Assembly (NCBI RefSeq): GCF_005405265.1
Contig: NZ_BJDS01000023.1
Coordinates: 1-37,233, forward strand
DNA length: 37,233 bases
Direction: 5' to 3'
Origin: Enterococcus songbeiensis
GTDB lineage: Bacteria; Bacillota; Bacilli; Lactobacillales; Enterococcaceae
Both the position numbers and the translations under genes were made by a program. Below are positions 1 through 7,517 of the stretch, in pieces (the stretch's first letter is position 1; every line of letters begins with the position of its first letter). The notes below the pieces were generated by a model. It searched no databases. It was not told where the DNA came from and saw nothing but the letters and a program-made list of their open reading frames with translations.

Positions 1-23
1 CCAAATGCTTTTTGTTATAAAAA

Positions 24-68
24 AATATTTAGTGTCCTTACTCGATTTGAGTAACAACACTAAATATT
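24..68. terminator. Long hairpin at window edge
   Basis: The 12-base arm AATATTTAGTGT (24-35) pairs perfectly with ACACTAAATATT (57-68). A second nested stem, TTACTC (38-43) with GAGTAA (49-54), closes a 5-base loop. Read on the minus strand the outer stem runs straight into a T tract. On the plus strand the nearest T-run is about 9 bases away. It is probably the terminator of a gene outside the window, perhaps bidirectional. Confidence 0.55.
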
Positions 69-82
69 ATAGAACCGTTTTT

Positions 83-110
83 TTGTTACAAACGCAAAAA
101 ATGGTAAAAT
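83..110 (+). promoter_or_regulatory. Promoter of the zinc-ribbon membrane protein gene
   Basis: TTGTTA at 83-88 and TAAAAT at 105-110 are separated by 16 bases, about 90 bases before the GTG start. Downstream, ATGTTC (129-134) and GAACAT (146-151) form a short inverted repeat in the untranslated leader, whose role is unknown. Confidence 0.45.
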
Positions 111-201
111 AAATTTAAAGAAAACCTAATGTTCTCACTATTGGCGAACATCTAATAATATGATAGATTTAGGGCTATGAATGTAAAGGAGCAAGATAAT
201 A

Positions 202-1974
202 GTGATCAACAAATGTCCACAATGTGGTTTTGAACCTGTGGCAGGAAAAATGATTTGCCCCAATTGCGGATTCGAAATCAAAGAAAATATTGCACAAAAA
301 ATTGAAGATCAAAACGAACAAAAAGATACACATAAAAATGATAATATTGCCTGGTCGGATTTCAAGAATGTTTCCATTGGTTCGGTAATGGAAACGTTTA
401 ATGAACAGCATGACATCGATGAAGACACTGAGACAACAAAATCAATCGAAGCAAAAGACGAACCCATAGAAAATCCAATTTTATCTGCTTATATTCGCCA
501 GCATAAAGGGGAAGAGGGCGAAACTGTCGAAGAACTTGTTGCAAAAGAACAGGCAGAAGCCCAGTCTACAACGGCAGAATCTACCGAATTAATAGAAGAA
601 CCTGTTGGAGAGGTTGATGGAGCGGAAGAAAATGTTGTTTCACTTACAGAAACAAAAGAGATAACGTCAGCAGAAACGGGAGAAGCTACAGCAGTTCCTG
701 AAGAAATTGACGAAGGCTTAAAAAATTCAGAACAAGCTTCACAGCCTACTGAGGTTCTTTTAGAAGCTGAAAGCGACTCTGAGCACCTTGAAGAGGTTGA
801 TGATGAAGAGGCGGCGACGGATGAACCTATTCGCAACAAGCCTCATAAATCTCGAGGAACTTATTTAATTGCGGCAGCAGCCGTGGCAGTCGTTGGAATC
901 GGTGGTTGGCTTTTTTATGACCATCAAGAAAAAGTTGCCGCAGAAAAAGCTCAAGAACAAAAAGTTACTTCAGCTTTGGAAGATATTCAACAACAGCTGG
1001 ATCAGTTTTATTTAGATTCCGATCAGCAATTTATCAAAGAAAATAAATCATTAGCTGAACTGGAAACGGTCAAAACGACCTTGGACAAATACGAGAATGA
1101 AGAAAAATATGCGGCAATCAATGCTTCCTATGGCAAATTGAAAGAAAAGTTTACAACAATCAATCAAGTGAACCAATTATTTGATCAGCCAATTTTGGTG
1201 GGAGATCATCTGGTAGAGACAGCAGTCTACGATTCTTTAGCTGATGTTACTCTTGAAAAGCCTACCGGGACTTCCGCTTTTGATCAACTTGTCACTCAGG
1301 CGATTGAAAAAGCAGAGAAACAAGCGGCGGCTTTACAAAAAGCAACAGATGCTGTTGCTTTGGTTTACCAAAAGGATCAAGTGAAAAGCGATGCTTCCCG
1401 TAAAAATTATCAAACAGCCAATAACTTGGTGAAAAAACTTCCTGATAGTACTTCAAAAACGGCGATGCTTGAAGCTTTGAGTGCAGTAGATGGTGCCTTA
1501 TCGAAAAAAGAGACGGCAGCCAAAGAAGCTGCCGCAAAGAAAGCAGCAGAAAAAGAGGCAGCTGCTAAAGAAGCTGCCGCAAATCAAGCGGCAAAAGAAC
1601 AGGCAGCGCAACAAGCCACATTACCGGCAGAGGCTTCGCCTAATATGCAGCCGAATACGAACAATCAGCCTATTTTAGGGACAGTAGCCAGTGATGTTGC
1701 AGATGTGAATAACCCAGCTTGGCAATGGGCGGCCGGAGTGAAAGAGAAAGTTCTTGCGACATGTATTGCACGAGGCTATATTGTTGAAGGAGGCTACACG
1801 CTGGAGAAAGTTCGGATTGAAAATGGCGAGGGATATTACAACTTATTCGCCACAAATACTCGTTCTTCCTTAATGAAGGGAGTATCTGATTCAGCATTGC
1901 CATTTTATCTAGTGACTATCAACTGTAAAACCGGCTATTTCCGGGGAAATGGTTCAGATAATACGATAAAATAA
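202..1974 (+). CDS. Zinc-ribbon, single-pass membrane protein of unknown function
   Basis: This 590-residue protein starts with a small zinc ribbon (C5-x2-C8 and C19-x2-C22). A long acidic Glu/Thr/Ser-rich stretch follows to about residue 213, then one hydrophobic membrane segment at about 219-240. After that come helical, Lys/Gln/Glu-rich coiled-coil-like sequence, an Ala/Lys repeat region (about 434-474) built from EAAAKEAA-like units, and a folded-looking C-terminal end of about 90 residues. With the ribbon inside the cell, the C-terminal two thirds would be outside. The start is GTG at 202, ten bases after AAAGGAGC. The architecture resembles the zinc-ribbon/TM proteins common in lactic acid bacteria, often linked to the envelope, but I do not recognise the C-terminal domain and assign no function. 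It appears monocistronic. Confidence 0.8.
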   Translation: MINKCPQCGFEPVAGKMICPNCGFEIKENIAQKIEDQNEQKDTHKNDNIAWSDFKNVSIGSVMETFNEQHDIDEDTETTKSIEAKDEPIENPILSAYIRQHKGEEGETVEELVAKEQAEAQSTTAESTELIEEPVGEVDGAEENVVSLTETKEITSAETGEATAVPEEIDEGLKNSEQASQPTEVLLEAESDSEHLEEVDDEEAATDEPIRNKPHKSRGTYLIAAAAVAVVGIGGWLFYDHQEKVAAEKAQEQKVTSALEDIQQQLDQFYLDSDQQFIKENKSLAELETVKTTLDKYENEEKYAAINASYGKLKEKFTTINQVNQLFDQPILVGDHLVETAVYDSLADVTLEKPTGTSAFDQLVTQAIEKAEKQAAALQKATDAVALVYQKDQVKSDASRKNYQTANNLVKKLPDSTSKTAMLEALSAVDGALSKKETAAKEAAAKKAAEKEAAAKEAAANQAAKEQAAQQATLPAEASPNMQPNTNNQPILGTVASDVADVNNPAWQWAAGVKEKVLATCIARGYIVEGGYTLEKVRIENGEGYYNLFATNTRSSLMKGVSDSALPFYLVTINCKTGYFRGNGSDNTIK

Positions 1975-2075
1975 AAATAAAAAGAATATTATTTATTTTC
2001 TGAAAATTACTTGTCTACCTTCCTTATTTCCGCTATGATAATTTCAATCAAATGGAAAGAAGGAGGGTAATTTTC

Positions 2076-2789
2076 ATGCAAAAATTACAAAAAGTGAGCT
2101 ATGCAAGTTTCAGTGACGGTGTGAGAGCATGTTTACCCACGATGTTAGGTTATTTAGGAATCGGTTTTGCGGCTGGGGTCGTTGAAAAAGGTGTTGGTCT
2201 TTCCCTTTTAGAGATTGCGTTGTTATCACTAATTGTTTACGCCGGTAGTGCTCAATTTATTATTTGCGGTTTGTTGGCGATTCAGGCACCGTTGTCCTCA
2301 ATTGTGGTCACTGTTTTTTTAGTGAATCTTCGGCACCTGTTGATGAGTCTTTCTGTCGCCGGCTATTTTAGAAAAGAAAAAATCTGGACGAATATCGGGC
2401 TGGGAACCTTACTGACTGATGAATCCTATGGTGTGCTGACCACCGCTTTGCAAGAAGAACAGCCGGTAACGGCCTCATGGACCAATGGATTGAATGTTGC
2501 GGCTTACTTGACGTGGCTGGTTGCCAATCTTTTAGGAGGACTTCTCGGGCATTTCATTCCTGATCCGGCAGCTTTTGGTTTGGATTTTGCATTGACAGCA
2601 ATGTTTTTAGGTCTCTTTTTGTTTCAAGTAGAATTACCTCTAAAAAAGCGTACCAGACAAACGGTGACGGTTTTAGCCGCCGTGATTTTTTCGTTGGTGC
2701 TTTTGATGCGGCTGACTTCTGCTGAAATTGCGGTAATCGGCTCGACACTGATTGGTTGTTTCGTAGGGACGGTGACTGTTGATGATTAG
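2076..2789 (+). CDS. azlC: AzlC-type branched-chain amino acid exporter, large subunit
   Basis: This is a 237-residue polytopic membrane protein of the AzlC family. Near the N-terminus it shows the family patterns F-x-D-G and LPTMLGYLGIGFAAGV, then GSAQFI and VFLVNLRHLLMS. AzlC works with the small AzlD subunit to export branched-chain amino acids and analogues such as 4-azaleucine in Bacillus. The chosen start is ATG 2076, eight bases after AAGGAGGG (2060-2067); the upstream in-frame ATG at 2052 lies before the Shine-Dalgarno sequence. It overlaps azlD by eight bases, which suggests translational coupling. The specific substrate here is inferred from family membership. Confidence 0.9.
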   Translation: MQKLQKVSYASFSDGVRACLPTMLGYLGIGFAAGVVEKGVGLSLLEIALLSLIVYAGSAQFIICGLLAIQAPLSSIVVTVFLVNLRHLLMSLSVAGYFRKEKIWTNIGLGTLLTDESYGVLTTALQEEQPVTASWTNGLNVAAYLTWLVANLLGGLLGHFIPDPAAFGLDFALTAMFLGLFLFQVELPLKKRTRQTVTVLAAVIFSLVLLMRLTSAEIAVIGSTLIGCFVGTVTVDD

Positions 2790-3105
2790 TAGTGGGATTT
2801 TGATTATGATTGTTGTTAGTGGGATCGTTACATGGATACCTCGGATTTTACCCTTTGTGTTTTCTCGCAAGCTGGTCTTTCCAGATAAAGTTCAAACTTT
2901 TTTAAATTTTTTGCCCTTGTGTATTTTGACTGCCCTTTTTGTTCAAAGCTTGCTGGAATTTCGAGAAGGTCGGTTTCCGGTGATAAAATTAGAGGAAACA
3001 CTTGCTTGTATTCCCGCTTTAGTGGTAGGTTACTATACGAAGGATCTTATGAAAATCGTCGTGACCGGTATCGTAGCAATTGCGATTATTCGGATCATAA
3101 TTTAA
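2782..3105 (+). CDS. azlD: AzlD-type small subunit of branched-chain amino acid exporter
   Basis: This 107-residue membrane protein has about four hydrophobic segments and the AzlD hallmark early in the chain (TWIPRILPFVF). It ends in a membrane helix. The start ATG 2782 lies within the end of azlC and has no good Shine-Dalgarno sequence of its own, so expression is probably coupled to azlC. The next gene, cvfB, begins 10 bases downstream, so all three may share one transcript. Function as the AzlC partner is established for the family and inferred here. Confidence 0.88.
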   Translation: MISSGILIMIVVSGIVTWIPRILPFVFSRKLVFPDKVQTFLNFLPLCILTALFVQSLLEFREGRFPVIKLEETLACIPALVVGYYTKDLMKIVVTGIVAIAIIRIII

Positions 3106-3115
3106 GGAGAAAAAT

Positions 3116-3979
3116 ATGGAAGAATTATTGGCATCCGTCTTTTCAGGGATGATTATTGATGAAAATGAAAAAGATTATTTCGTTCAAAAAAATGGGGTGA
3201 CTTTCCGCCTATCGAAAAAAGAAGGGGAATTTCAGTTAGGAACAGCGGTGGAAGGTTTTGGCTATCAAAATCAGAAGCAGGAGTTTAGTTTCACAACAGA
3301 AATTCCGAAAAGCCGTAAAGGGCATTATGCTTTTGCGACAGTAATCGATACCCGTCGTGACCTTGGTGCATTTGTGGATATCGGCTTACCTGACAAGGAT
3401 ATCCCGGTTTCTCTTGATGAACTGCCAACGATGCGGGAGCTCTGGCCGAAAAAAGGAGATCGTTTGATGGTTTCTTTGCGCGTTGATCACAAGGAACGGA
3501 TTTGGGCTACCTTGGCAGATGAAAAAATTTTCCGGGCATTAAGCAAGCAGGGAAATGCAGAAATGAAGAATCAAAATAAAGTTGGAACGATTTTCCGATT
3601 GAAGTTGGCAGGTTCTTACTTGCTGACGAAAGATTTTTATCTGGGCTTTATTCATCCTTCTGAACGTTTTCAAGAACCACGGTTAGGTGAAGTAGTGCAA
3701 CCGCGGATCATCGGCGTGCGTCCAGATGGGGTGCTGAATATGTCGCTAAAACCTCGAGCGCATGAAGCAATCAATGATGATGCGGCGATGTTGTTGGCTT
3801 ATTTGGAACGAACAGCAGGAAAACGGATGCCTTACACAGATAAATCTGATCCAGAAGCGATTAAGCAAATGTTTGGTATCAGCAAAGGGCAATTCAAACG
3901 GGCGATGGGTCACTTACTAAAAGCAAAGCTTGTGGAACAAAAAGAAGCGTACACCTATTTGTTGAAAAATTCTAATTGA
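3116..3979 (+). CDS. cvfB: CvfB family S1-domain RNA-binding protein
   Basis: This 287-residue protein has the CvfB layout. A small N-terminal beta domain is followed by S1-type OB folds (for example GHYAFATVIDTRRDLGAFVDIG and, later, KVGTIFRLKLAGSYLLT with FIHPSER). A C-terminal winged-helix segment ends the chain (EAIKQMFGISKGQFKRAMGHL). In Staphylococcus aureus CvfB binds RNA and affects virulence gene expression; in other Firmicutes its role is less clear. AAGGAG lies seven bases before the ATG. It follows azlD closely. The following spacer has no clear terminator but does hold the fur promoter. Confidence 0.88.
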   Translation: MEELLASVFSGMIIDENEKDYFVQKNGVTFRLSKKEGEFQLGTAVEGFGYQNQKQEFSFTTEIPKSRKGHYAFATVIDTRRDLGAFVDIGLPDKDIPVSLDELPTMRELWPKKGDRLMVSLRVDHKERIWATLADEKIFRALSKQGNAEMKNQNKVGTIFRLKLAGSYLLTKDFYLGFIHPSERFQEPRLGEVVQPRIIGVRPDGVLNMSLKPRAHEAINDDAAMLLAYLERTAGKRMPYTDKSDPEAIKQMFGISKGQFKRAMGHLLKAKLVEQKEAYTYLLKNSN

Positions 3980-3986
3980 GAATGAC

Positions 3987-4015
3987 TTGTATTAATCTGG
4001 AATTTTATTTATAAT
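3987..4015 (+). promoter_or_regulatory. fur promoter
   Basis: TTGTAT at 3987-3992 and a perfect TATAAT at 4010-4015 are separated by 17 bases. The predicted transcription start near 4022 leaves a very AT-rich leader of about 70 bases that contains the PerR-type box. Confidence 0.65.
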
Positions 4016-4050
4016 AAATATAATCTATCGATAATTATCTAAAACCTAGA

Positions 4051-4065
4051 TTATAATTATTATAA
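4051..4065 (+). promoter_or_regulatory. Perfect PerR-type operator (Per box) in the fur leader
   Basis: TTATAATTATTATAA matches the Bacillus PerR consensus TTATAATnATTATAA at every position. It lies about 30 bases downstream of the predicted start of transcription, where a bound repressor could block elongation. Control of fur by PerR is known in Bacillus subtilis. The flanks are AT-rich, which raises the chance of a fortuitous match. A shorter palindrome, GATAATTATC, is at 4030-4039. Confidence 0.65.
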
Positions 4066-4093
4066 AGTGTTGACGAAAGAGGTTGATGGGCTG

Positions 4094-4576
4094 ATGAACA
4101 CACTCACTGCTTTGAAAAAAATCAAAAAGCAACTTCATGAATCGGGATTTAAGCTTACGCCGCAACGAGAAGCTACGTTGCAAGTGCTTTTAGAAAATGA
4201 GAAGGATCATCTTTCCGCAGAAGAAATTTTCTTTTTTGTTAAACGGAAAAGTCCGGAAATTGGTTTAGCGACTGTTTATCGTACATTAGAAATTCTAACT
4301 GAGATCAAGGTAATCGATAAAGTCAGTTTTAATGACGGGGTTGCCCGGTATGATTTAAGAAAAGAAGGTGCCAAACACTTTCATCATCACCTGCTTTGTT
4401 TGGAATGCGGCAATATCGAAGAGGTAGAAGAGGATTTACTGGGTGCAGTCGAGGAAGTCGTTGAAAGCAAGTATCATTTTTTGGTAAAAGATCATCGTCT
4501 GACCTTTCACGGAATTTGTAAAAATTGCCAAGAAAAAGCGGCATATTCTGAATTGACAGAACAAAAAGAACAATAG
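4094..4576 (+). CDS. fur: Ferric uptake regulator Fur
   Basis: This 160-residue metal-dependent repressor has a winged helix (KLTPQREATLQVLLENE, then GLATVYRTLEIL) followed by the dimerisation and metal domain. That domain has the histidine cluster HFHHHLLC and two CxxC pairs (C-L-E-C and C-K-N-C). The exact stretches LTPQREAT, IGLATVYRTLE and DGVARYDLRKEGAKHFHHHL fit Bacillus/Enterococcus Fur better than PerR or Zur. The start ATG 4094 follows GAAAGAGG by 11 bases; a GTG at 4067 would add nine residues. It probably represses iron uptake, including the transporter at 31-35 kb, where matching boxes occur. A PerR-type box precedes it. Confidence 0.9.
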   Translation: MNTLTALKKIKKQLHESGFKLTPQREATLQVLLENEKDHLSAEEIFFFVKRKSPEIGLATVYRTLEILTEIKVIDKVSFNDGVARYDLRKEGAKHFHHHLLCLECGNIEEVEEDLLGAVEEVVESKYHFLVKDHRLTFHGICKNCQEKAAYSELTEQKEQ

Positions 4577-4605
4577 AAAAAAAGTCTGGTTTGACATGAG
4601 CGGAC

Positions 4606-4655
4606 AGCCTCCTCACAGGAAGCGTCGGTTCACGGAAACGAGGCTTTTCTTTTTG
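4606..4655 (+). terminator. Terminator after fur
   Basis: AGCCTC (4606-4611) pairs with GAGGCT (4640-4645), followed by TTTCTTTTT. The loop is long (28 bases), with possible internal pairing, so the assignment is moderate. Confidence 0.5.
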
Positions 4656-4662
4656 ATATTTT

Positions 4663-4676
4663 TCTGTTCGAACAGA
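4663..4676. promoter_or_regulatory. 14-base perfect palindrome before xerD
   Basis: TCTGTTCGAACAGA is fully self-complementary. It sits where a -35 element would be for the TATGAT hexamer at 4688-4693, about 30 bases before xerD. It may be a repressor or activator site. It is not a LexA box, which would read GAAC-n4-GTTC. Confidence 0.35.
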
Positions 4677-4720
4677 GGGTTATTTGTTATGATGGTAAAG
4701 TCGAAAGTTGAGGGTTGATG

Positions 4721-5611
4721 ATGGAAGAGCAAGTAATTGATTATATTCATTATTTAACGATTGAACGAGGCTTATCTTTAAATACAAGAAAGAGCTATGA
4801 ACGGGATTTGACGCAGTATTTACACTTTTTGGAAAAAGCGCAGGTAACGAATTGGGATCAGATTGATCGATTTCTTATCTTGAGTTTTTTACAGGAATTA
4901 AAAACAGCTCAAAAATCTTCGGCGACGATTACTCGAATGGTTTCTAGTTTGCGTCGGTTTCATCAATTTTTACGTCAGGAACGCTATACGGATCATGATC
5001 CCATGCAGCACATCGATTCGCCTAAAAAAGTGCAGAAATTACCGGATACATTGAGTTTGCAGGAAGTCGAACTTCTGATCGATACACCGGATACGAAGGA
5101 TATTTTAGGCATTCGGGATCGAGCGATTCTGGAAGTGTTGTATGCGACTGGATTGCGAGTTAGTGAATTGATCGGCTTAAAGTTAAATGACCTGCATTTA
5201 AGTATGGGACTTTTGCAAACTTTAGGAAAAGGGGACAAGGAACGAATCGTGCCTTTAGGGGATTATGCAATTCAATGGGTGCAGCGATATCTGGAGGAAG
5301 CTCGCCCTTATTTGACCCGCAAGCATCCGGAAGAAGCACATCTGTTTGTGAATAGTCATGGCACAGGATTATCCCGCCAAGGAATTTGGAAAAATTTGAA
5401 AGGGATTGTCCGTGAGGCAGGCATCACTAAAAAAGTGACACCTCATACATTGCGACATAGTTTCGCTACTCATTTGTTGGAAAATGGAGCTGATTTGAGA
5501 ACGGTACAAGAATTGCTGGGACACGCCGATATTTCCACGACACAGATTTACACCCATATTACGAAAAAACGAATGACTGATGTGTATAAGCAACATTTTC
5601 CAAGAGCATAG
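4721..5611 (+). CDS. xerD: Tyrosine recombinase XerD
   Basis: This 296-residue site-specific recombinase resolves chromosome dimers at dif together with XerC. The N-terminal SAM-like core-binding domain (about 1-85) carries the RGLSLNTRKSYERDL motif. The catalytic domain has R146 (TGLRVSEL), K170 (LGKGDKER), H242 and R245 (HTLRH), H268 (LLGHADISTTQ) and the nucleophile Y277, so all six active-site residues are present. The start ATG 4721 is preferred over ATG 4718 and TTG 4715 because of AGGG at 4711-4714. Fifteen bases separate it from scpA. The fur-xerD-scpA-scpB-rluB order is a Firmicutes core arrangement. No dif site was recognised in the window. Confidence 0.93.
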   Translation: MEEQVIDYIHYLTIERGLSLNTRKSYERDLTQYLHFLEKAQVTNWDQIDRFLILSFLQELKTAQKSSATITRMVSSLRRFHQFLRQERYTDHDPMQHIDSPKKVQKLPDTLSLQEVELLIDTPDTKDILGIRDRAILEVLYATGLRVSELIGLKLNDLHLSMGLLQTLGKGDKERIVPLGDYAIQWVQRYLEEARPYLTRKHPEEAHLFVNSHGTGLSRQGIWKNLKGIVREAGITKKVTPHTLRHSFATHLLENGADLRTVQELLGHADISTTQIYTHITKKRMTDVYKQHFPRA

Positions 5612-5625
5612 AAAAAGGTGAGACG

Positions 5626-6384
5626 GTGCGAGAGATTAAAATAAAATTAGCTGTTTTCGAAGGTCCCCTGGATCTTTTGCTGCATTTGATTCAAAAATTG
5701 GAACTGGATATTTACGATATTCCCATCGCTGATGTGACGGAACAATATATGGAATATATTCATACGATGAAAACATTGGAGCTGGAGGTTGCGGGAGAAT
5801 ATTTGGTGATGGCCGCAAGTTTGATGGCAATCAAATCTCAGATGCTTTTGCCGAAACAGGAATTGGAACCAATCGATGATGCCTATGAAGAAGATCCGCG
5901 GGAAGCATTGGTGGCTCAGCTGTTGGAATATCGCAAGTACAAATATGCTGCAGAACAATTGTCGGAGAAGGCAGAAGAACGCAGTCAGTATTATACAAAA
6001 GAACCCATGGATATAGAAGATTACCGGGAAACGACCGAAGAATTACCGGAACATCAATTAAACACGATTGATCTTTTTTTAGCCTTTCATCAAATGTTGG
6101 AAAAACGTAAGAAAAGAAAGGTTTTGGAGACAACGATTTCTGCTGATGAAAACACAATTGAAGAAAAGATAAAGGAACTTCAGGAAAAAATGCGTCAATT
6201 TACCGGGAAACGTGGACGGTCCTTTGAATCCTTTTTTGTCAGTTACAGCAAATCAGAGATTGTTGCCACGTTTTTGGCTTTGTTAGAGTTAATGAAAAAA
6301 GGTCAAATACGGGCAGAACAGGAAAAAAATTACGGAGAAATCATGCTTTATGCAACAGGAGAAGAGTATAATGAAATTGAGTGA
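5626..6384 (+). CDS. scpA: Segregation and condensation protein A (kleisin)
   Basis: This 252-residue kleisin bridges the SMC heads and recruits ScpB for chromosome condensation and segregation. The N-terminus shows the diagnostic kleisin start (FEGPLDLLLHLIQK, DIYDIPIADVTEQY). The C-terminal winged-helix end includes VATFLALLELMKKGQIRAEQ, which binds the SMC head. The start is GTG 5626 after AAAAAGGTGAG. The stop lies 14 bases inside scpB, so the two are probably translationally coupled and made in fixed proportion. Confidence 0.93.
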   Translation: MREIKIKLAVFEGPLDLLLHLIQKLELDIYDIPIADVTEQYMEYIHTMKTLELEVAGEYLVMAASLMAIKSQMLLPKQELEPIDDAYEEDPREALVAQLLEYRKYKYAAEQLSEKAEERSQYYTKEPMDIEDYRETTEELPEHQLNTIDLFLAFHQMLEKRKKRKVLETTISADENTIEEKIKELQEKMRQFTGKRGRSFESFFVSYSKSEIVATFLALLELMKKGQIRAEQEKNYGEIMLYATGEEYNEIE

Positions 6385-6967
6385 ATTGGAAGCGATGCTG
6401 TTTGTCGTGGGGGATGAAGGCATCGGATTGGAAGAATTGAGCTACTTGCTGGAAACCCAGACTGCTACGGTGTATCAAGCGTTGCAGACGTTGCAGCAAA
6501 AATATCAGGATGACGAATCTTCTGCTCTGCATATCTTAGAAGTAGGAAATCATTTTGTTCTAACGACAAAAAAGCAATTTGCTCCCTTGTTAAAAAAATA
6601 TGCACACTCGCCAATCGCCCATACTTTATCTCAGGCCGCCTTAGAAACATTATCGATTATTGCTTATAAACAACCGATTACTCGGGTGGAAGTCGATGAG
6701 ATTCGTGGTGTGCAGTCCGCCGGTTCAGTCCAAAAATTGGTGGCGCGGCAATTGATCGGTGAAAAAGGTCGAGTAGATGGACCGGGACGAGCCATTCTTT
6801 ATGGGACAACAGACTATTTCATGGATTATTTTGGCTTGAAATCATTGGAAGAGTTGCCAGATATCCAAGCGATGGAAGAAGAATTAGAAGAACTGCCGAC
6901 AGACTTGTTTTTTGATCGCTTTACAAAAGAACAAACAGAACCCACAGCAGACGATTCGCAACCATAA
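6371..6967 (+). CDS. scpB: Segregation and condensation protein B
   Basis: This 198-residue protein has two winged-helix domains, and it dimerises and binds ScpA in the SMC-ScpAB complex. Family motifs are MLFVVGDEGI near the start, SQAALETLSIIAYKQPITRVEVDEIRG in the middle and GRAILYGTTDYFMDYFGL towards the end. The start ATG 6371 follows CAGGAGAAG by about nine bases; an ATG at 6350 lies upstream of that ribosome binding site. Overlap with scpA is 14 bases. Downstream lies not rluB directly but about 550 bases of spacer carrying five 100-bp repeats. Confidence 0.92.
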   Translation: MKLSELEAMLFVVGDEGIGLEELSYLLETQTATVYQALQTLQQKYQDDESSALHILEVGNHFVLTTKKQFAPLLKKYAHSPIAHTLSQAALETLSIIAYKQPITRVEVDEIRGVQSAGSVQKLVARQLIGEKGRVDGPGRAILYGTTDYFMDYFGLKSLEELPDIQAMEEELEELPTDLFFDRFTKEQTEPTADDSQP

Positions 6968-7014
6968 TTTCTGAAAGAAAAGTTGCTGCTAGAAAAAGAA
7001 AATCCAAAGTATCC

Positions 7015-7510
7015 GTTCCACTTAAAAAGAAAAAAGCAAGTGGAATGATATACGTAGTGAAAATCGGAAGAAATTTTGTAAAAAATTTCAACAAAAGAAT
7101 GAACGAGGATGTCAGTTCCACTTAAAAGGAAAGAATCTAGTGGAATGATATACGTAGCGAAAATTGGAAGAAATTTCGCAAAAAATTTCAACAAAAGAAT
7201 GAACGAGGATGTCAGTTCCACTTAAAAGGAAAGAATCTAGTGGAATGATATACGTAGTGAAAATTGGAAGAAATTTTGTAAAAAATTTCAACAAAAGAAT
7301 GAACGAGGATGTCAGTTCCACTTAAAAAGAAAGAATCTAGTGGAATGATATACGTAGTGAAAATCGGAAGAAATTTCGCAAAAAATTTCAACAAAAGAAT
7401 GAACGAGGATGTCAGTTCCACTTAAAAGGAAAGAATCTAGTGGAATGATATACGTAGTGAAAATCGGAAGAAATTTTGTAAAAAATTTCAACAAAAGAAT
7501 GAACGAGGAG
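7015..7510 (+). repeat. Five tandem 100-bp direct repeats in the rluB leader
   Basis: Each unit begins with GTTCCACTTAAAA, at 7015, 7115, 7215, 7315 and 7415: an exact 100-base period with no unique spacers. Units differ at only a few places: A/G within the AAAAAGAAA tract, TAGTGA/TAGCGA, ATCGG/ATTGG, and TTTTGTAA versus TTTCGCAA. The last two variants are shuffled between copies. Each unit holds two inverted repeats. One is TTCCACT with AGTGGAA. The other is GAAATTT(T/C) with AAAATTTC around a GTAA or GCAA loop. Every unit ends in AACAAAAGAATGAACGAGGA; in the last copy this becomes the rluB Shine-Dalgarno region. The first copy is the most diverged. The region 6968-7014 before it holds nothing I recognise. 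Confidence 0.97.
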
Positions 7511-7517
7511 AAAATAA

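Noticed and set aside
489-839. Minus-strand 116-codon Ser-rich ORF
   Set aside because: It is the antisense reading of the acidic Glu/Thr linker of the zinc-ribbon protein; low-complexity codons leave the opposite frame open.
4663-4676. LexA/SOS box before xerD
   Set aside because: The palindrome reads GTTCGAAC in the middle, whereas the Firmicutes LexA site needs GAAC-n4-GTTC.
7015-7510. Repeat array as a CRISPR locus
   Set aside because: The period is 100 bases with no unique spacers, units are far longer than CRISPR repeats, and no cas gene is present.
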